Assembly (NCBI GenBank): GCA_024711325.1 | Contig: JANJTC010000007.1 | Span: 202,598-266,597 of the forward strand | Direction: 5' to 3' | Source of the DNA: Bacteriovoracaceae bacterium | GTDB taxonomy: Bacteria > Bdellovibrionota > Bacteriovoracia > Bacteriovoracales > Bacteriovoracaceae | DNA length: 64,000 nt | In this document: in pieces, positions 7,249 through 16,463 of the stretch | How the letters are laid out: each line of letters starts with the position of its first letter | Position numbering within the stretch: position 1 is the stretch's first letter | Program-made: the position numbers and the translations under genes | Notes under the pieces: model-generated | Told to the model about the DNA's origin: nothing | Databases searched by the model: none | What the model saw: only the letters and a program-made list of their open reading frames with translations

Positions 7249-10200
7249 ATGAACTATAAGATTCTCAATGGCAACGAATTACTCATCCAAGGCGCGTTGG
7301 AAGCAGGCTTTAACCTCTATACTGGTTATCCTGGCTCACCGTTAGCTGACTTCTTTAATATCCTTCATGCTGAACGTGATGAGCTTCATAAAAAAGGTAT
7401 TAGAGTTGTTATTGCAAACTCGGAAGCAAATGCTGCGGCCATGGCCTCAGGTGCAAAGATGGCAGGGCAAAACGTTTTAGTTGCCATGAAGTCGATGGGG
7501 CTTCATGTGGCCTCAGATGCTTTGAGTGTAGGAAATTTTGCTAATCCGGGTGGTGAAAAAAAATCCGGCGTAGTAGTTGCAGTTGGTGATGATCCATGGT
7601 CCATTTCAACTTCCACACCGGCAGATTCAAGATATCTTTTTAAGCACCTGCATATGCCGTTTCTGGAACCCTCTTCACCGCAAGAATTAAAAGATTGGAT
7701 GAGTAAAGCGTTGGAACTTTCTCAAGAGAGTTCAGTCTACGCAGGAATTTTACTCACAACCTTCATGGCCGAAGGTGGTGGGAGAGTTTTATTGGGTGAA
7801 GAAAAAGAAGTATCTAAAGAACTCGTTACCCTTGATCCGAGTTCTTTCAATCTTTCCACTAATGTGATGGTTCCTCCCAATTCACTTATTGCAGATAAAG
7901 AAATGATTCTTAATCGTTTCCCGAAAGTCAAAGGAGCACTTGAGAAGCTCGCACTGGATCAGATCAGTGGCAAGGAGCAGTCAGAAATAGCGATCATTAC
8001 TTCTGGCGGAGTGTTTGAAACATTAAAACAAGTGTTGGAAGAATCCGGATTAATTGAGAAGTTTGCGCTGTATAAAGCCGCTTCTTCTTATCCTTTCAAT
8101 GAAGCTCAGCTTCTGCCTTTTCTGGTGAATAAAAAACATCTTGTGGTGGTAGAAGAGAAACGAGGTTTTTTAGAAAGTGAAATCAGAACTCTGATCAGTA
8201 AAAAAAGTCTTAGCGTTGAAGTTTTTGGAAAAGAGTTCAGGAACCTGGAAGGTTTCCAGGCCTTTGGAGGTTTGACCTATGAGATTATTTATCAAAAGCT
8301 AAACTTACTACAAGATATTTTGGAAACTCAGCATGAAGATGTAAATTGTGCTCTTCCAACGAAGCTGAATATTTCAGTGCCAAGACGACTGCCGACATTT
8401 TGTCCAGGGTGTCCTCATCGTGAAACTTTGAGCATCATGAAAGATGTCCGAGGCAGCCTTTCAGATAAAAATGTTAATCTCATCTCTCATGGTGATGTTG
8501 GCTGTTACTCTTTATCTTTCCTTGAACCATTTAAAGAGATGCATGACCTCTCGGCAATGGGGCAAGGTGGTTCATTAGGCGCCGGTACTGATCTCTTTAC
8601 TACCAATCCATCAGTCGTTCTCATGGGGGATTCAACTTTCTTCCATTCAGGCATGACTTCTATCTCGAACTCAGTTCAGATGGGTCACAATATTACTTAT
8701 ATCCTTTTGGATAATGATAATACCGCCATGACAGGCCATCAGGTAACTCCACGAACTGGTATTTCAGTGGAAGGTGAAGTGCGTCCTCGCCAGAATATGC
8801 TGGATGTTGCGCGCTCACTACAGGTGGCTACGGCGATTGAAGTGAATCCTTCTGATCGCTATTTTTATAAAAACCTTCTCTTAGAGTATGTTCAAAAACC
8901 AGGTGTAAAGGTCATCGTTTCAAATAAAGAATGCGGTTTGACTTTCCATGGCCGAAAGAAACGAGATGAAAGGAAAAAGTTTGCCAAGGGTGAGACTGAA
9001 GCCGTAAGAGATTTCTACCAAATCAATACCCTTGCCTGTGAAGACTGTCGTGCCTGTGTGGAGATGACTGGATGTCCGGGACTTTCGCAAGCAAGCGATG
9101 CTTATGGCACCAAGGTCATGATTGATCCTCAAATCTGTGTTTCGGATTCCTATTGCACTAAGATTAAGGCCTGCCCTAGTTTTGAGTTGGTGAAGGTCCA
9201 TAATTATCATCCGACTAAATACAAGACCGAAGCCTCCCAAACTGTTTCCTGGGATCATTTATCAACTCCTGTTATTTCAAAAAAACTATCTGATATTGCA
9301 GCTGGTTCTGATTTTAGAACAATCGTGATTGGAGTTGGTGGTTCAGGAGTCACGACCATCTCTAGAATCCTGGCCGAAGCGGCCACTTCTATGGGGGGAC
9401 GAGATGATCTGGAATTTAAATTCATGGATCAAAAAGGTCTCGCTCAAAGAAATGGTTCAGTTACTTCCCATCTGGCCATTTATAGTCATAAAAAATCCCA
9501 TGGGCCGGTTGTCCCTGTCGCCACCGCCGACCTCGTCGTTTCTCCGGATTTACTGGAAGGAGCAAGAGCGATTGAATACTTAAGTCCAAATGGTTTATTA
9601 ATTGTAGATGAAGAATTTCAAGTGCCTTTATCTATCCTGCTTGATCGCGGGATTGATGCTCCGGTAACTACGCCAGAGGCCCTCCAAAAAGAGTTGCGGG
9701 ATAAACTTGGGGATAGAGTCGTTATGGCCCCCTTAAAGCAAATGAGCTTTGAGCGGTTTGGTCGTCCGGTTTATGCTTCGGCCATGATTCTGGGTATTGC
9801 TTTTCAATCCGGTCGATTGCCGTTTGAATCACAGGATTTAAAACAAGCTTTTACTTCGGCACTTCCTAAAGCTGAGATTGGCCCCAACTGGGAAGCGTTT
9901 AATATAGGGCGCGATTGGTATTTAAACCAGACAACACAAGTGAAAATAGCTCCTGCTCAAGACCAAGTTGAATACTGGATTGAAAGTGTGAGACTTGCCG
10001 CCTATCCATGGCAATCTCCAGCTAAATTTGAAAACCTTTGGTTAAGTTTTACCAAGATGTTTAAGGAGCGGTTCACGGAAATTCCGGAATCCCATCTTAA
10101 GCAGTATATTCATGATTTGATTATTTTTGATCAAGGAAAATACCTGGGTTCTTACTTTGAGAGGGCACTGGAACTTAAAAAACTTTATTCAGGGGAAGAC

Positions 10201-10620
10201 CTGGCAATCGCTCTTCGTGTTTTAACTAAAACCTTTTGGATTAAAGATGAAGTTTTTGTCTCTCACTTAATGATCTCTCCTCTTAAAATCGCTGAAGATA
10301 AAAAGCGTTATAGCGATATTGGAACTGCTTTTGAAGTAGTTCATATTAATCGCCCGGGGTTTGTTCTCATGGGCCGGAAGATTGAATTTGATTTTTCTCC
10401 CAGACCTTGGATGCTCAAAGTGATGAGACACTTTCGGGTGCTGAGACTCCTTATGCCTGAGTGGCACACAAAAGAGCGTGAAATCTCCCTAAACATTAAA
10501 AATGAACTGTTCTCAAGTACACTTTCCAGAAACCGTTTACTGGAACTTGATACCATTAAGGGTTATCGGGAAGTCAGATACCGCATGGCCACTAAGTACC
10601 TTGGTAAGAACTATGTCTAA
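7249..10620 (+). CDS. iorA: Fused indolepyruvate ferredoxin oxidoreductase
   Basis: An 1123-residue single-chain 2-oxoacid:ferredoxin oxidoreductase that oxidatively decarboxylates aryl-pyruvates to acyl-CoA. Domain order: pyrimidine-binding domain (about 1-370, with TGYPGSP near the start); TPP-binding domain starting at CPGCPH (about 384) with GDSTFFHSGM and DNDNTAMTGHQ; a cysteine-rich [4Fe-4S] segment (about 595-640, CEDCRACVEMTGCPG and a second Cys cluster); and the gamma/IorB-like domain from about residue 694 (VIGVGGSGVTTISRIL). A long C-terminal region ends the protein. Archaeal enzymes split alpha and beta; the fused bacterial form is well known. The downstream Nudix-MBL gene overlaps it by 8 nt. 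Confidence 0.93.
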   Translation: MNYKILNGNELLIQGALEAGFNLYTGYPGSPLADFFNILHAERDELHKKGIRVVIANSEANAAAMASGAKMAGQNVLVAMKSMGLHVASDALSVGNFANPGGEKKSGVVVAVGDDPWSISTSTPADSRYLFKHLHMPFLEPSSPQELKDWMSKALELSQESSVYAGILLTTFMAEGGGRVLLGEEKEVSKELVTLDPSSFNLSTNVMVPPNSLIADKEMILNRFPKVKGALEKLALDQISGKEQSEIAIITSGGVFETLKQVLEESGLIEKFALYKAASSYPFNEAQLLPFLVNKKHLVVVEEKRGFLESEIRTLISKKSLSVEVFGKEFRNLEGFQAFGGLTYEIIYQKLNLLQDILETQHEDVNCALPTKLNISVPRRLPTFCPGCPHRETLSIMKDVRGSLSDKNVNLISHGDVGCYSLSFLEPFKEMHDLSAMGQGGSLGAGTDLFTTNPSVVLMGDSTFFHSGMTSISNSVQMGHNITYILLDNDNTAMTGHQVTPRTGISVEGEVRPRQNMLDVARSLQVATAIEVNPSDRYFYKNLLLEYVQKPGVKVIVSNKECGLTFHGRKKRDERKKFAKGETEAVRDFYQINTLACEDCRACVEMTGCPGLSQASDAYGTKVMIDPQICVSDSYCTKIKACPSFELVKVHNYHPTKYKTEASQTVSWDHLSTPVISKKLSDIAAGSDFRTIVIGVGGSGVTTISRILAEAATSMGGRDDLEFKFMDQKGLAQRNGSVTSHLAIYSHKKSHGPVVPVATADLVVSPDLLEGARAIEYLSPNGLLIVDEEFQVPLSILLDRGIDAPVTTPEALQKELRDKLGDRVVMAPLKQMSFERFGRPVYASAMILGIAFQSGRLPFESQDLKQAFTSALPKAEIGPNWEAFNIGRDWYLNQTTQVKIAPAQDQVEYWIESVRLAAYPWQSPAKFENLWLSFTKMFKERFTEIPESHLKQYIHDLIIFDQGKYLGSYFERALELKKLYSGEDLAIALRVLTKTFWIKDEVFVSHLMISPLKIAEDKKRYSDIGTAFEVVHINRPGFVLMGRKIEFDFSPRPWMLKVMRHFRVLRLLMPEWHTKEREISLNIKNELFSSTLSRNRLLELDTIKGYREVRYRMATKYLGKNYV

Positions 10621-11959
10621 GATTATAGATGCCGTTTCACTTGTCCTGACTTGTGGAGATGAAATCTTTGCCATTCAAAGACAATTTTTTTTAAAAGCTT
10701 TTCCTGGTTACTGGGCCTTTCCAGGGGGAAAGGTTGAAGACCAAGATGAAGCTTTCTCTTTAGAACATCCTTTAACTAAAGACATTGATCATCGATTGCT
10801 TGGTGCTGCATTCAGGGAAGGGCAAGAAGAGCTGGGGATCGATTTCAGAAGTCATGTTCAATCGGGTACCATTAGCTCCATATCTTATCTGGGACTCGCT
10901 ACCACTCCGGATTTTAATCCTTATCGCTTTGCTACTTATTTCTTCAAGATAGATTTTAAAAACAAGATTGATTTCATCGTGGATGAGAACGAGGCGAGAA
11001 TTGCCAAGTGGATCTGTGCCCAAGATCTTTTAGAAGAATTCAATCAGGGACAAATCTTAGCAGTCCCACCGGTGGTTAAAGTCATCGAAACTCTAGGGAA
11101 CCATCCCGATGTAACAAAGATCGATGATTTAAATTTTACTTATGATGGTAAAGAGTTTGTTCCTTATATTGAATCCATTCGAGGCTTGCCGCAGCTCATG
11201 CCTTTATCTCACACCTTGCCGCCTGCCACCCGTACGAATGCTTTTATTGTGGGAGACAAGGGGAGTCCGAGGATTCTGATAGATCCCTCACCCATAGATG
11301 AAGAAGAGTATCGAAAGTTTAAAAATACGGTTGCGATCTTCGGTGCTGATAAGATCCTTCTGACTCATCACCATCCTGATCATTATGAAAGGTCCAACCT
11401 CCTGGCACGTGAACTGAAGATTCCCATTATGTTAAGTCAGTACACTCTGGAGAGAATTGTCAGAATTCAATCTGATTATTTTGATGGCATTCAAACTGAA
11501 ATTTTAAATGAAGGGGACGTGGTCACCAAATGGCTTTCACGGGATGTGCTGGTGATGAATATTCCTGGGCATGATGAAGGTCAAATAGCTGTATATCCTC
11601 GTGATCTGAGTTGGTTTCTTGCTGGTGATTTATTTCAAGGAATCGGAACTGTTGTGATTGGCGGTGAGGCCGGAAATATGCAGAAGTACTTTTCGACTCT
11701 GGAGAAAATTATCAAGCTTTCCCCTAAAGTTGTATTCCCTTCACATGGAATTGGCCTGGGCGGAACAAATATTCTTGAGAAGACTCTCGAACACCGGAAA
11801 ATGAGAGAAGTGCAAATTCTTGAACATTTCAAAAATGGTGATTCCCCGGAAGAAATGCTCACTAAAATCTACGCGGATATCCGAAAGGATCTCTGGCCAT
11901 ATGCTTTGGAAAACATCAATAAACATTTAGAGAAATTAAAAGCTGAAGGAAAAATTTAA
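10613..11959 (+). CDS. Nudix hydrolase-metallo-beta-lactamase fusion protein
   Basis: A 448-residue two-domain protein. The start chosen is the ATG at 10613, which overlaps the stop of the upstream gene; the frame stays open further upstream but only within that gene. The N-terminal Nudix domain has GGKVE followed, after about 20 extra residues, by REGQEELGI, so the Nudix box is split by an insertion. The C-terminal half is a metallo-beta-lactamase fold with THHHPDH, PGHDEGQ, the Asp of LAGDLF and FPSHG as zinc ligands, similar to LACTB2/glyoxalase-II-like hydrolases. Substrate is unknown. Coupling to the CoA-dependent oxidoreductase makes a CoA-ester or nucleotide-linked metabolite plausible, but this is only inference. 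Confidence 0.85.
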   Translation: MSKIIDAVSLVLTCGDEIFAIQRQFFLKAFPGYWAFPGGKVEDQDEAFSLEHPLTKDIDHRLLGAAFREGQEELGIDFRSHVQSGTISSISYLGLATTPDFNPYRFATYFFKIDFKNKIDFIVDENEARIAKWICAQDLLEEFNQGQILAVPPVVKVIETLGNHPDVTKIDDLNFTYDGKEFVPYIESIRGLPQLMPLSHTLPPATRTNAFIVGDKGSPRILIDPSPIDEEEYRKFKNTVAIFGADKILLTHHHPDHYERSNLLARELKIPIMLSQYTLERIVRIQSDYFDGIQTEILNEGDVVTKWLSRDVLVMNIPGHDEGQIAVYPRDLSWFLAGDLFQGIGTVVIGGEAGNMQKYFSTLEKIIKLSPKVVFPSHGIGLGGTNILEKTLEHRKMREVQILEHFKNGDSPEEMLTKIYADIRKDLWPYALENINKHLEKLKAEGKI

Positions 11960-11984
11960 GACAGGGGAAGGCCCCTGTCTTAAA
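11955..11984. terminator. Bidirectional intrinsic terminator
   Basis: A perfect 13-bp stem (11955-11967 with 11972-11984) and an AAGG loop sit between the convergent Nudix-MBL gene and a small minus-strand gene. The plus-strand gene's stop codon lies inside the left arm. The outer A/T pairs give short U runs on both strands. Confidence 0.8.
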
Positions 11985-11988
11985 AAAA

Positions 11989-12207
11989 CTAGTTCAAGAA
12001 TGTTTGGTGAATGTAGAGACGAAAGATTTTGTCTTTAGTCCTACGAATGGAAAAGTTTCCGCTTTCTTTTTGTTCAACAAGAAATTGGTAATAATCCGGT
12101 TTGGTATCTGCGATCTCCAAAACTGATTTACCTTCAAATTCTCCGAAGTCGATAACAACCTTATCTTCTTCAATGATACCGGTTAGCGGACTCTGTTCCT
12201 GCGCCAT
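11989..12207 (-). CDS. Small conserved protein, DUF3820-like
   Basis: A 72-residue cytoplasmic protein. The core VVIDFGEFEGKSVLEIADTKP followed by a Tyr-rich helix resembles the DUF3820 family (small domains with a G-[KE]-x-x-G-K-S-L-x-E-[IV]-x-D signature, sometimes found at the end of exonucleases). No catalytic residues are evident. AAGGAGGGAATA precedes the ATG. The gene stands alone between a shared terminator and the divergent region at 12.2 kb. The family match is tentative. Confidence 0.65.
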   Translation of the reverse strand: MAQEQSPLTGIIEEDKVVIDFGEFEGKSVLEIADTKPDYYQFLVEQKESGNFSIRRTKDKIFRLYIHQTFLN

Positions 12208-12297
12208 TATTCCCTCCTTAGAATGCCTGGTCAGTTTCTACCTTGAAACTTTTAGCTATAGTTTGATTATGGAAAAATTGTGATGACTTTGGAAAGC

Positions 12298-13317
12298 TTA
12301 GTTTTTGTAAAATTGCTTTAAAAAAATAACTAAGGCCTTAAACTCCTGAGGGTATTCATCGGCCATCATCATTTTAATCAGTTCAAGGGATTGAAAGAGG
12401 GACATTCCCTTTCTATAGGGGCGATCGTTGGTCATGGCGACCAGAATATCAAAGACAGATACTAAGGTACTTTCCAATCCGAAGATAATCTCAGGTTCAG
12501 ATTTCTTTTTGTCTTTCTGAAGCAAGTCCTTCATTTTATCGTTCAGGAAATGGTGATGCTTAATAATGGTCAGATAGTTCTTGGATAAAGGTATACGTCC
12601 TTCTAGAAGTTCAAATGAGAAGTCAGCATGATTAGCAAATAACTCCTGATCTCGAGTCGTGAGCGTCTTTAAATCGTACTTATCATCCGGGATCATAGAT
12701 ATCCCTATGTCCTTCAGATAACTCGCCAGAAACAGATTCTCGACTTCTTTATCGTGAAATAAATGAATCGATTGCAGGAAGGATAAAAGTAAAACCGAAG
12801 ACAGCATCGGCTGAGAAAGAGTGAAATGGAAATTTTCCCGGATCAGATTCTGAAAAAACTGCGGCTGGTGCTTCTTATTTTCCATTAAGAATTTACTCAG
12901 GTTTTGAGTGCTTTGAAATTGAAGCATCAAAAGCTCATCATTATGGGGATTCTCATAGAGCCCACCCAGGTTTAATGACAAAAGCTTGAGGTCTTTAGTC
13001 CCGTTTTCCAGTGGATCACCAACGGAGAGTGAGCGAGTGACTTTTACCAATGCTGTTTCCAGGTTTTTCTTAATTTCCTGAATGTCCTCAGGATAAATAT
13101 AAACTTCCCGGTGAGCATTTTTAATCAAAGTATTAATCTGTTCTTTCGTCGGAACACTGCCTTCATTTACCACAGGATAAAAAAGACCATTTTTAAATAT
13201 ATAAACAGGATTTTTTAGTTTTCGGGCCAGATAAAGTTCGCCCACTAGAATCGGCCTTAACTTAAGTGAAAGCCGATGTTGTTCTGAATATGAATTGAAA
13301 CTAGCTACCTTGAGCAT
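12298..13317 (-). CDS. Degenerate HD-GYP domain protein
   Basis: A 339-residue protein. The C-terminal half (about 195-335) follows the HD-GYP fold: YLKDIGISMIP, an H at ELFANHADFSFELL, IIKHHHFL, and SVFDILVAMTNDRPYRKGMS. The metal-binding HD is KD here and the GYP motif is absent, so cyclic-di-GMP phosphodiesterase activity is unlikely. The N-terminal 190 residues are unrecognised and mostly helical after a small beta-rich start. Bdellovibrio has a structurally characterised unconventional HD-GYP protein, so non-catalytic versions are not unusual in this lineage. No signal peptide is present. GAGGTACAGGG precedes the ATG. It lies upstream of nothing on its strand except the small DUF3820-like gene. 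Confidence 0.75.
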   Translation of the reverse strand: MLKVASFNSYSEQHRLSLKLRPILVGELYLARKLKNPVYIFKNGLFYPVVNEGSVPTKEQINTLIKNAHREVYIYPEDIQEIKKNLETALVKVTRSLSVGDPLENGTKDLKLLSLNLGGLYENPHNDELLMLQFQSTQNLSKFLMENKKHQPQFFQNLIRENFHFTLSQPMLSSVLLLSFLQSIHLFHDKEVENLFLASYLKDIGISMIPDDKYDLKTLTTRDQELFANHADFSFELLEGRIPLSKNYLTIIKHHHFLNDKMKDLLQKDKKKSEPEIIFGLESTLVSVFDILVAMTNDRPYRKGMSLFQSLELIKMMMADEYPQEFKALVIFLKQFYKN

Positions 13318-13369
13318 CCCTGTACCTCACAGATATTTTAACCTAATTTGGCACAGGGAGGTGGAAATT

Positions 13370-14362
13370 CTATAAGGCCTGAATATGTTGTTCCAGATAG
13401 TCCTTAAATGAGTGACCATTGGCCTCCAACATTTTAGGAAACATGGAGATGGAAGTTGAACCCGGAAAGGTATTAATCTCATTTAAATAAATGGTTCCAT
13501 TATCCAAAAAGAAATCAATCCGCGAGAGATGGCGAATCTTCAGTCCATAGTAAAGCTTAGTCGCATAGTCAGTGATTGTTTTAACCTGCTCACTAGTTAC
13601 ATTCTCGGCCTTGATGAATGTTTTTGACTGGCTTTGGCTCGAATACTTTTCATCATATGAATAAAAACCCGGAGCGACAATTTCTCCCGGATATGAAACT
13701 TGAAGTTTTCCATTAAATTCATACACAGAAACTTCCAGCTCTCTGGGCTTAAGTCTTTTTTCTACCAAAACAAATGGTGAGTAAGAAAAAGCATCCTGGA
13801 TTTCCTGTTGAGGATTTTGTCCTGCTGGCACCATGTAACAGCCTACAGACGAGCCTTGATTAGAGGCCTTAATGACAATGTCCCCATGCTCTTTTTGGAA
13901 ATCAAGGATGTGCTGAGTGCTTTTTTCATCGTTCTCCGTAACAAAAATATAGGGAGTGTTAGCGACGCCCAAAGCAGTCGCCCATAGTTTTGTGGTGATC
14001 TTATTAAAACACATCTTAGATGTTTCTGAGTTGCACCCAAAATAAGGAAGCTTAATCATCTCAAAGTAGGATTGCAGATCTCCGGTTTCTCCCGGGTATC
14101 CATGAATACAGGGAACGGCCACATCAACTTTGATACCAGGGTCTCCATCCTGTTCAAAGGCCCTGAGGTAACCTTTGCCATCCAGGAGATATTTTTTACC
14201 GTTTTGATCAATCCACTGGCCTAGTTTGTCGATTTCAATGCGAAGAGTATTCACCGATGGCATCTGCGCCATCAGTTCTTCATAAAATTTTACTGACCGA
14301 AGAGAAATCTCATGCTCAGCACTTCCACCGCCACACAAGAGAAGAACGTTCTTTTTTTTCAA
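13370..14362 (-). CDS. ddl: D-alanine--D-alanine ligase
   Basis: A 330-residue ATP-grasp enzyme making the D-Ala-D-Ala dipeptide for peptidoglycan. The N-terminal LLCGGGSAEHEISLRS, central VIKASNQGSSVGCY (phosphate loop) and C-terminal LNEINTFPGSTSISMFP are diagnostic. The start codon is TTG at 14362-14360, 1 nt after the thrS stop codon; the AGAGAGGTG inside the thrS terminus serves as its ribosome site, so translation is probably coupled to thrS. Confidence 0.95.
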   Translation of the reverse strand: MKKKNVLLLCGGGSAEHEISLRSVKFYEELMAQMPSVNTLRIEIDKLGQWIDQNGKKYLLDGKGYLRAFEQDGDPGIKVDVAVPCIHGYPGETGDLQSYFEMIKLPYFGCNSETSKMCFNKITTKLWATALGVANTPYIFVTENDEKSTQHILDFQKEHGDIVIKASNQGSSVGCYMVPAGQNPQQEIQDAFSYSPFVLVEKRLKPRELEVSVYEFNGKLQVSYPGEIVAPGFYSYDEKYSSQSQSKTFIKAENVTSEQVKTITDYATKLYYGLKIRHLSRIDFFLDNGTIYLNEINTFPGSTSISMFPKMLEANGHSFKDYLEQHIQAL

Positions 14363-14363
14363 A

Positions 14364-16121
14364 CTACACCTCTCTTAAAGGGGCCGGCATCTTTTCAAGT
14401 TCTTGTGTTTCAAATAAATTAAAGAGATCTGCCCGAGGCATGGTCTCAGTTTTCTGTTCACCATATTTTCTGACTGCAACTGCATTATCTTCAATTTCTT
14501 TATCACCCAGTACCAGCATGTAAGGGATTTTACCTGTCTGTGCCTGACGAGTTTTGAATCCCATGGATTCATTTCTATCATCCACCCGTACACGGTAACC
14601 TTTCCGCTTTAACTCTTTTTCAAGCTCTCGGGCAGCTTCCAGATGAATTTCATTTTTTATCGGAACAATTACGGCCTGGTCCGGTGATAACCAGAATGGA
14701 AAAGCTCCGCCGACGTGCTCAAGATAAACACCTATGAATCTCTCCAGAGAACCTAAAAGAGCACGGTGAATGACCACCGGTCTTTCCATTTCTCCGGCTT
14801 GATTGGTGAACTTAAGATCAAAGCGTTCTGGAAGTTGGAAATCAAGTTGAATGGTTCCTAATTGATGAAATCTTCCAATGGCATCTGCCACCTGGATATC
14901 AATCTTAGGTCCATAAAAAGCACCATCACCTTCATTCACAAAATAATCTCTGCCAGAGGCATCCAGGGCAGATTTTAGAGCAGCTTCCGCCTGGTCCCAG
15001 GCTTCATCACTACCTACGCGCATTTCAGGACGGGTAGAGAGACCAATTTTAATTTTCTTAAATCCAAAATGCTCATAGCCAATGAAGAACATATTCATGA
15101 GTGTTTTAATTTCATCCTGAATACCATCAGTTTGAATGAAAATATGAGCATCATCCTGACAGAATGTTCTCACTCGAGTCAGACCGGCCACAACTCCTGA
15201 TTTTTCATAACGGTGCAAACGACCAAAATCTGCAAAACGAAGAGGCAGATCCCGGTAGGAATAGCGATGATGGGAGAACATCAACATATGACAAGGACAG
15301 TTCATTGGCTTAAGTGCAAACTCGCGCTCATCAATCTGGGTGAAGTACATGTTCTCTTTATATTTTTCATAATGTCCGGAAGTATGCCAGAGATCAGAGT
15401 CCAGAAGTTGAGGAGTGATGACTTCCTGGTAATCGAATTTTTTGTAAATTCTTCTCATAAAGTCCACTAGACCATTATAGACGAGTGTTCCCTTTGGCAT
15501 GAAAAAAGGAGATGCCGGTGCAACTGGATCAAAAATAAAAAGTTCCAGTTCTTTACCCAGTTTACGGTGATCCCGCTTCTTAGCTTCCTCAAGCATTGTG
15601 AGATATTCTCTTAACTCTTCTTTAGAGCTGAAACAAGCAGCATAAATTCTTTGAAGCATCGGTCTTGTTTGATCTCCTCTCCAATAAGCGCCTGCAGTAT
15701 GGAGAAGTTTAAACCAGAATGTAAGCTCCGAAGTCTTTTCGACGTGAGGACCAGTGCAAAGATCAAAGAAGGTATCACCTTGAGTATAATAACTGATGAC
15801 TTCTCCGTCTGGGATGTCTTTGATCAGCTCGCACTTTAAAGTTTGCCCACGTTCGCTAAAAATTTTGATGGCCTCTTCACGGGAAACTTCATGACGAACG
15901 ACAGGAAGATTACGCTTAATAATTTCCTTCATCTTGTCTTCAATCTGCTTTAGATTTTCATCCGTCAGCTTACTAGACATTTCGATGTCGTAATAAAATC
16001 CATTCTCAATCGTAGGACCAATCCCAAGCTGAACATTCTCCGTTGGGAAAAGTTCCATAATGGCCTGGGCCATTAAATGAGCAGTAGAGTGCCTAAGAGT
16101 ATCTAAATCGTATTTGGCCAT
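14364..16121 (-). CDS. thrS: Threonyl-tRNA synthetase lacking the TGS domain
   Basis: A 585-residue class II synthetase charging tRNA-Thr. The start chosen is the ATG at 16121 because GAGGAGATTC lies directly before it; the upstream in-frame ATG at 16142 has this site inside it. The protein begins directly with the editing domain (RHSTAHLMAQAI, then DLCTGPHV with the editing Cys and His). The catalytic core (MNCPCHMLMFSH, FGRLHRYE) and anticodon-binding domain (VIVPI near 510) follow. Most bacterial ThrRS have an extra N-terminal TGS domain of about 60 residues; it is missing here and no in-frame coding for it exists upstream. ddl follows 1 nt downstream. Confidence 0.95.
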   Translation of the reverse strand: MAKYDLDTLRHSTAHLMAQAIMELFPTENVQLGIGPTIENGFYYDIEMSSKLTDENLKQIEDKMKEIIKRNLPVVRHEVSREEAIKIFSERGQTLKCELIKDIPDGEVISYYTQGDTFFDLCTGPHVEKTSELTFWFKLLHTAGAYWRGDQTRPMLQRIYAACFSSKEELREYLTMLEEAKKRDHRKLGKELELFIFDPVAPASPFFMPKGTLVYNGLVDFMRRIYKKFDYQEVITPQLLDSDLWHTSGHYEKYKENMYFTQIDEREFALKPMNCPCHMLMFSHHRYSYRDLPLRFADFGRLHRYEKSGVVAGLTRVRTFCQDDAHIFIQTDGIQDEIKTLMNMFFIGYEHFGFKKIKIGLSTRPEMRVGSDEAWDQAEAALKSALDASGRDYFVNEGDGAFYGPKIDIQVADAIGRFHQLGTIQLDFQLPERFDLKFTNQAGEMERPVVIHRALLGSLERFIGVYLEHVGGAFPFWLSPDQAVIVPIKNEIHLEAARELEKELKRKGYRVRVDDRNESMGFKTRQAQTGKIPYMLVLGDKEIEDNAVAVRKYGEQKTETMPRADLFNLFETQELEKMPAPLREV

Positions 16122-16463
16122 GAATCTCCTCACAGAAGACAAGAATTTTGGATGGGATAAGCGTCTTCAACAATACCAATCAAAGCTCGTTCAATCAATG
16201 ACTTAGAGTATTTAAGCGAAGGTTTTAAGAGAGCTGTAAGAAATAATCAAACATTTGTCATGCTTTTTCAAAGGCACAGAGGATTAAATCCTCTTAATAA
16301 TATGAAGTCTTACACTGCGTAAGCATTAGATATTATTGGTGTTAGTGGCTTTTCTTACCTGTTCTAAACTGATATCTTGCTTTTTTGTCAGGGATAGGGT
16401 TTAACCACCCATCAGTTGAATTGTAAGATCAAGTGATTTTACTTCATTTTTAGGAGGCTCTTT
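16122..16463. other. Intergenic region between divergent thrS and the TPR regulator gene
   Basis: 342 bases without a convincing gene. It must hold the thrS promoter on one strand and the regulator promoter on the other. A near-perfect palindrome lies at 16278-16294. AGGAGG stands 7 nt before the regulator ATG. No T-box, tRNA or conserved RNA structure was recognised. Confidence 0.6.
16278..16294. promoter_or_regulatory. 17-bp palindrome in the thrS/regulator intergenic region
   Basis: AGAGGATT-A-AATCCTCT is a perfect palindrome with a single central base. There is no U-tract beside it, so a dimeric repressor/activator site is more likely than a terminator. It could belong to the adjacent TPR-winged-helix regulator. 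Confidence 0.35.

Noticed and set aside
10502..10612. Upstream extension of the Nudix-MBL frame
   Set aside because: It lies wholly in the end of the oxidoreductase gene; the family start MSKIIDAVSLVL fits the ATG at 10613.
16122..16463. T-box or other tRNA-sensing leader upstream of thrS
   Set aside because: No T-box sequence, specifier-type stem or terminator was seen, and the lineage is not expected to use T-boxes.
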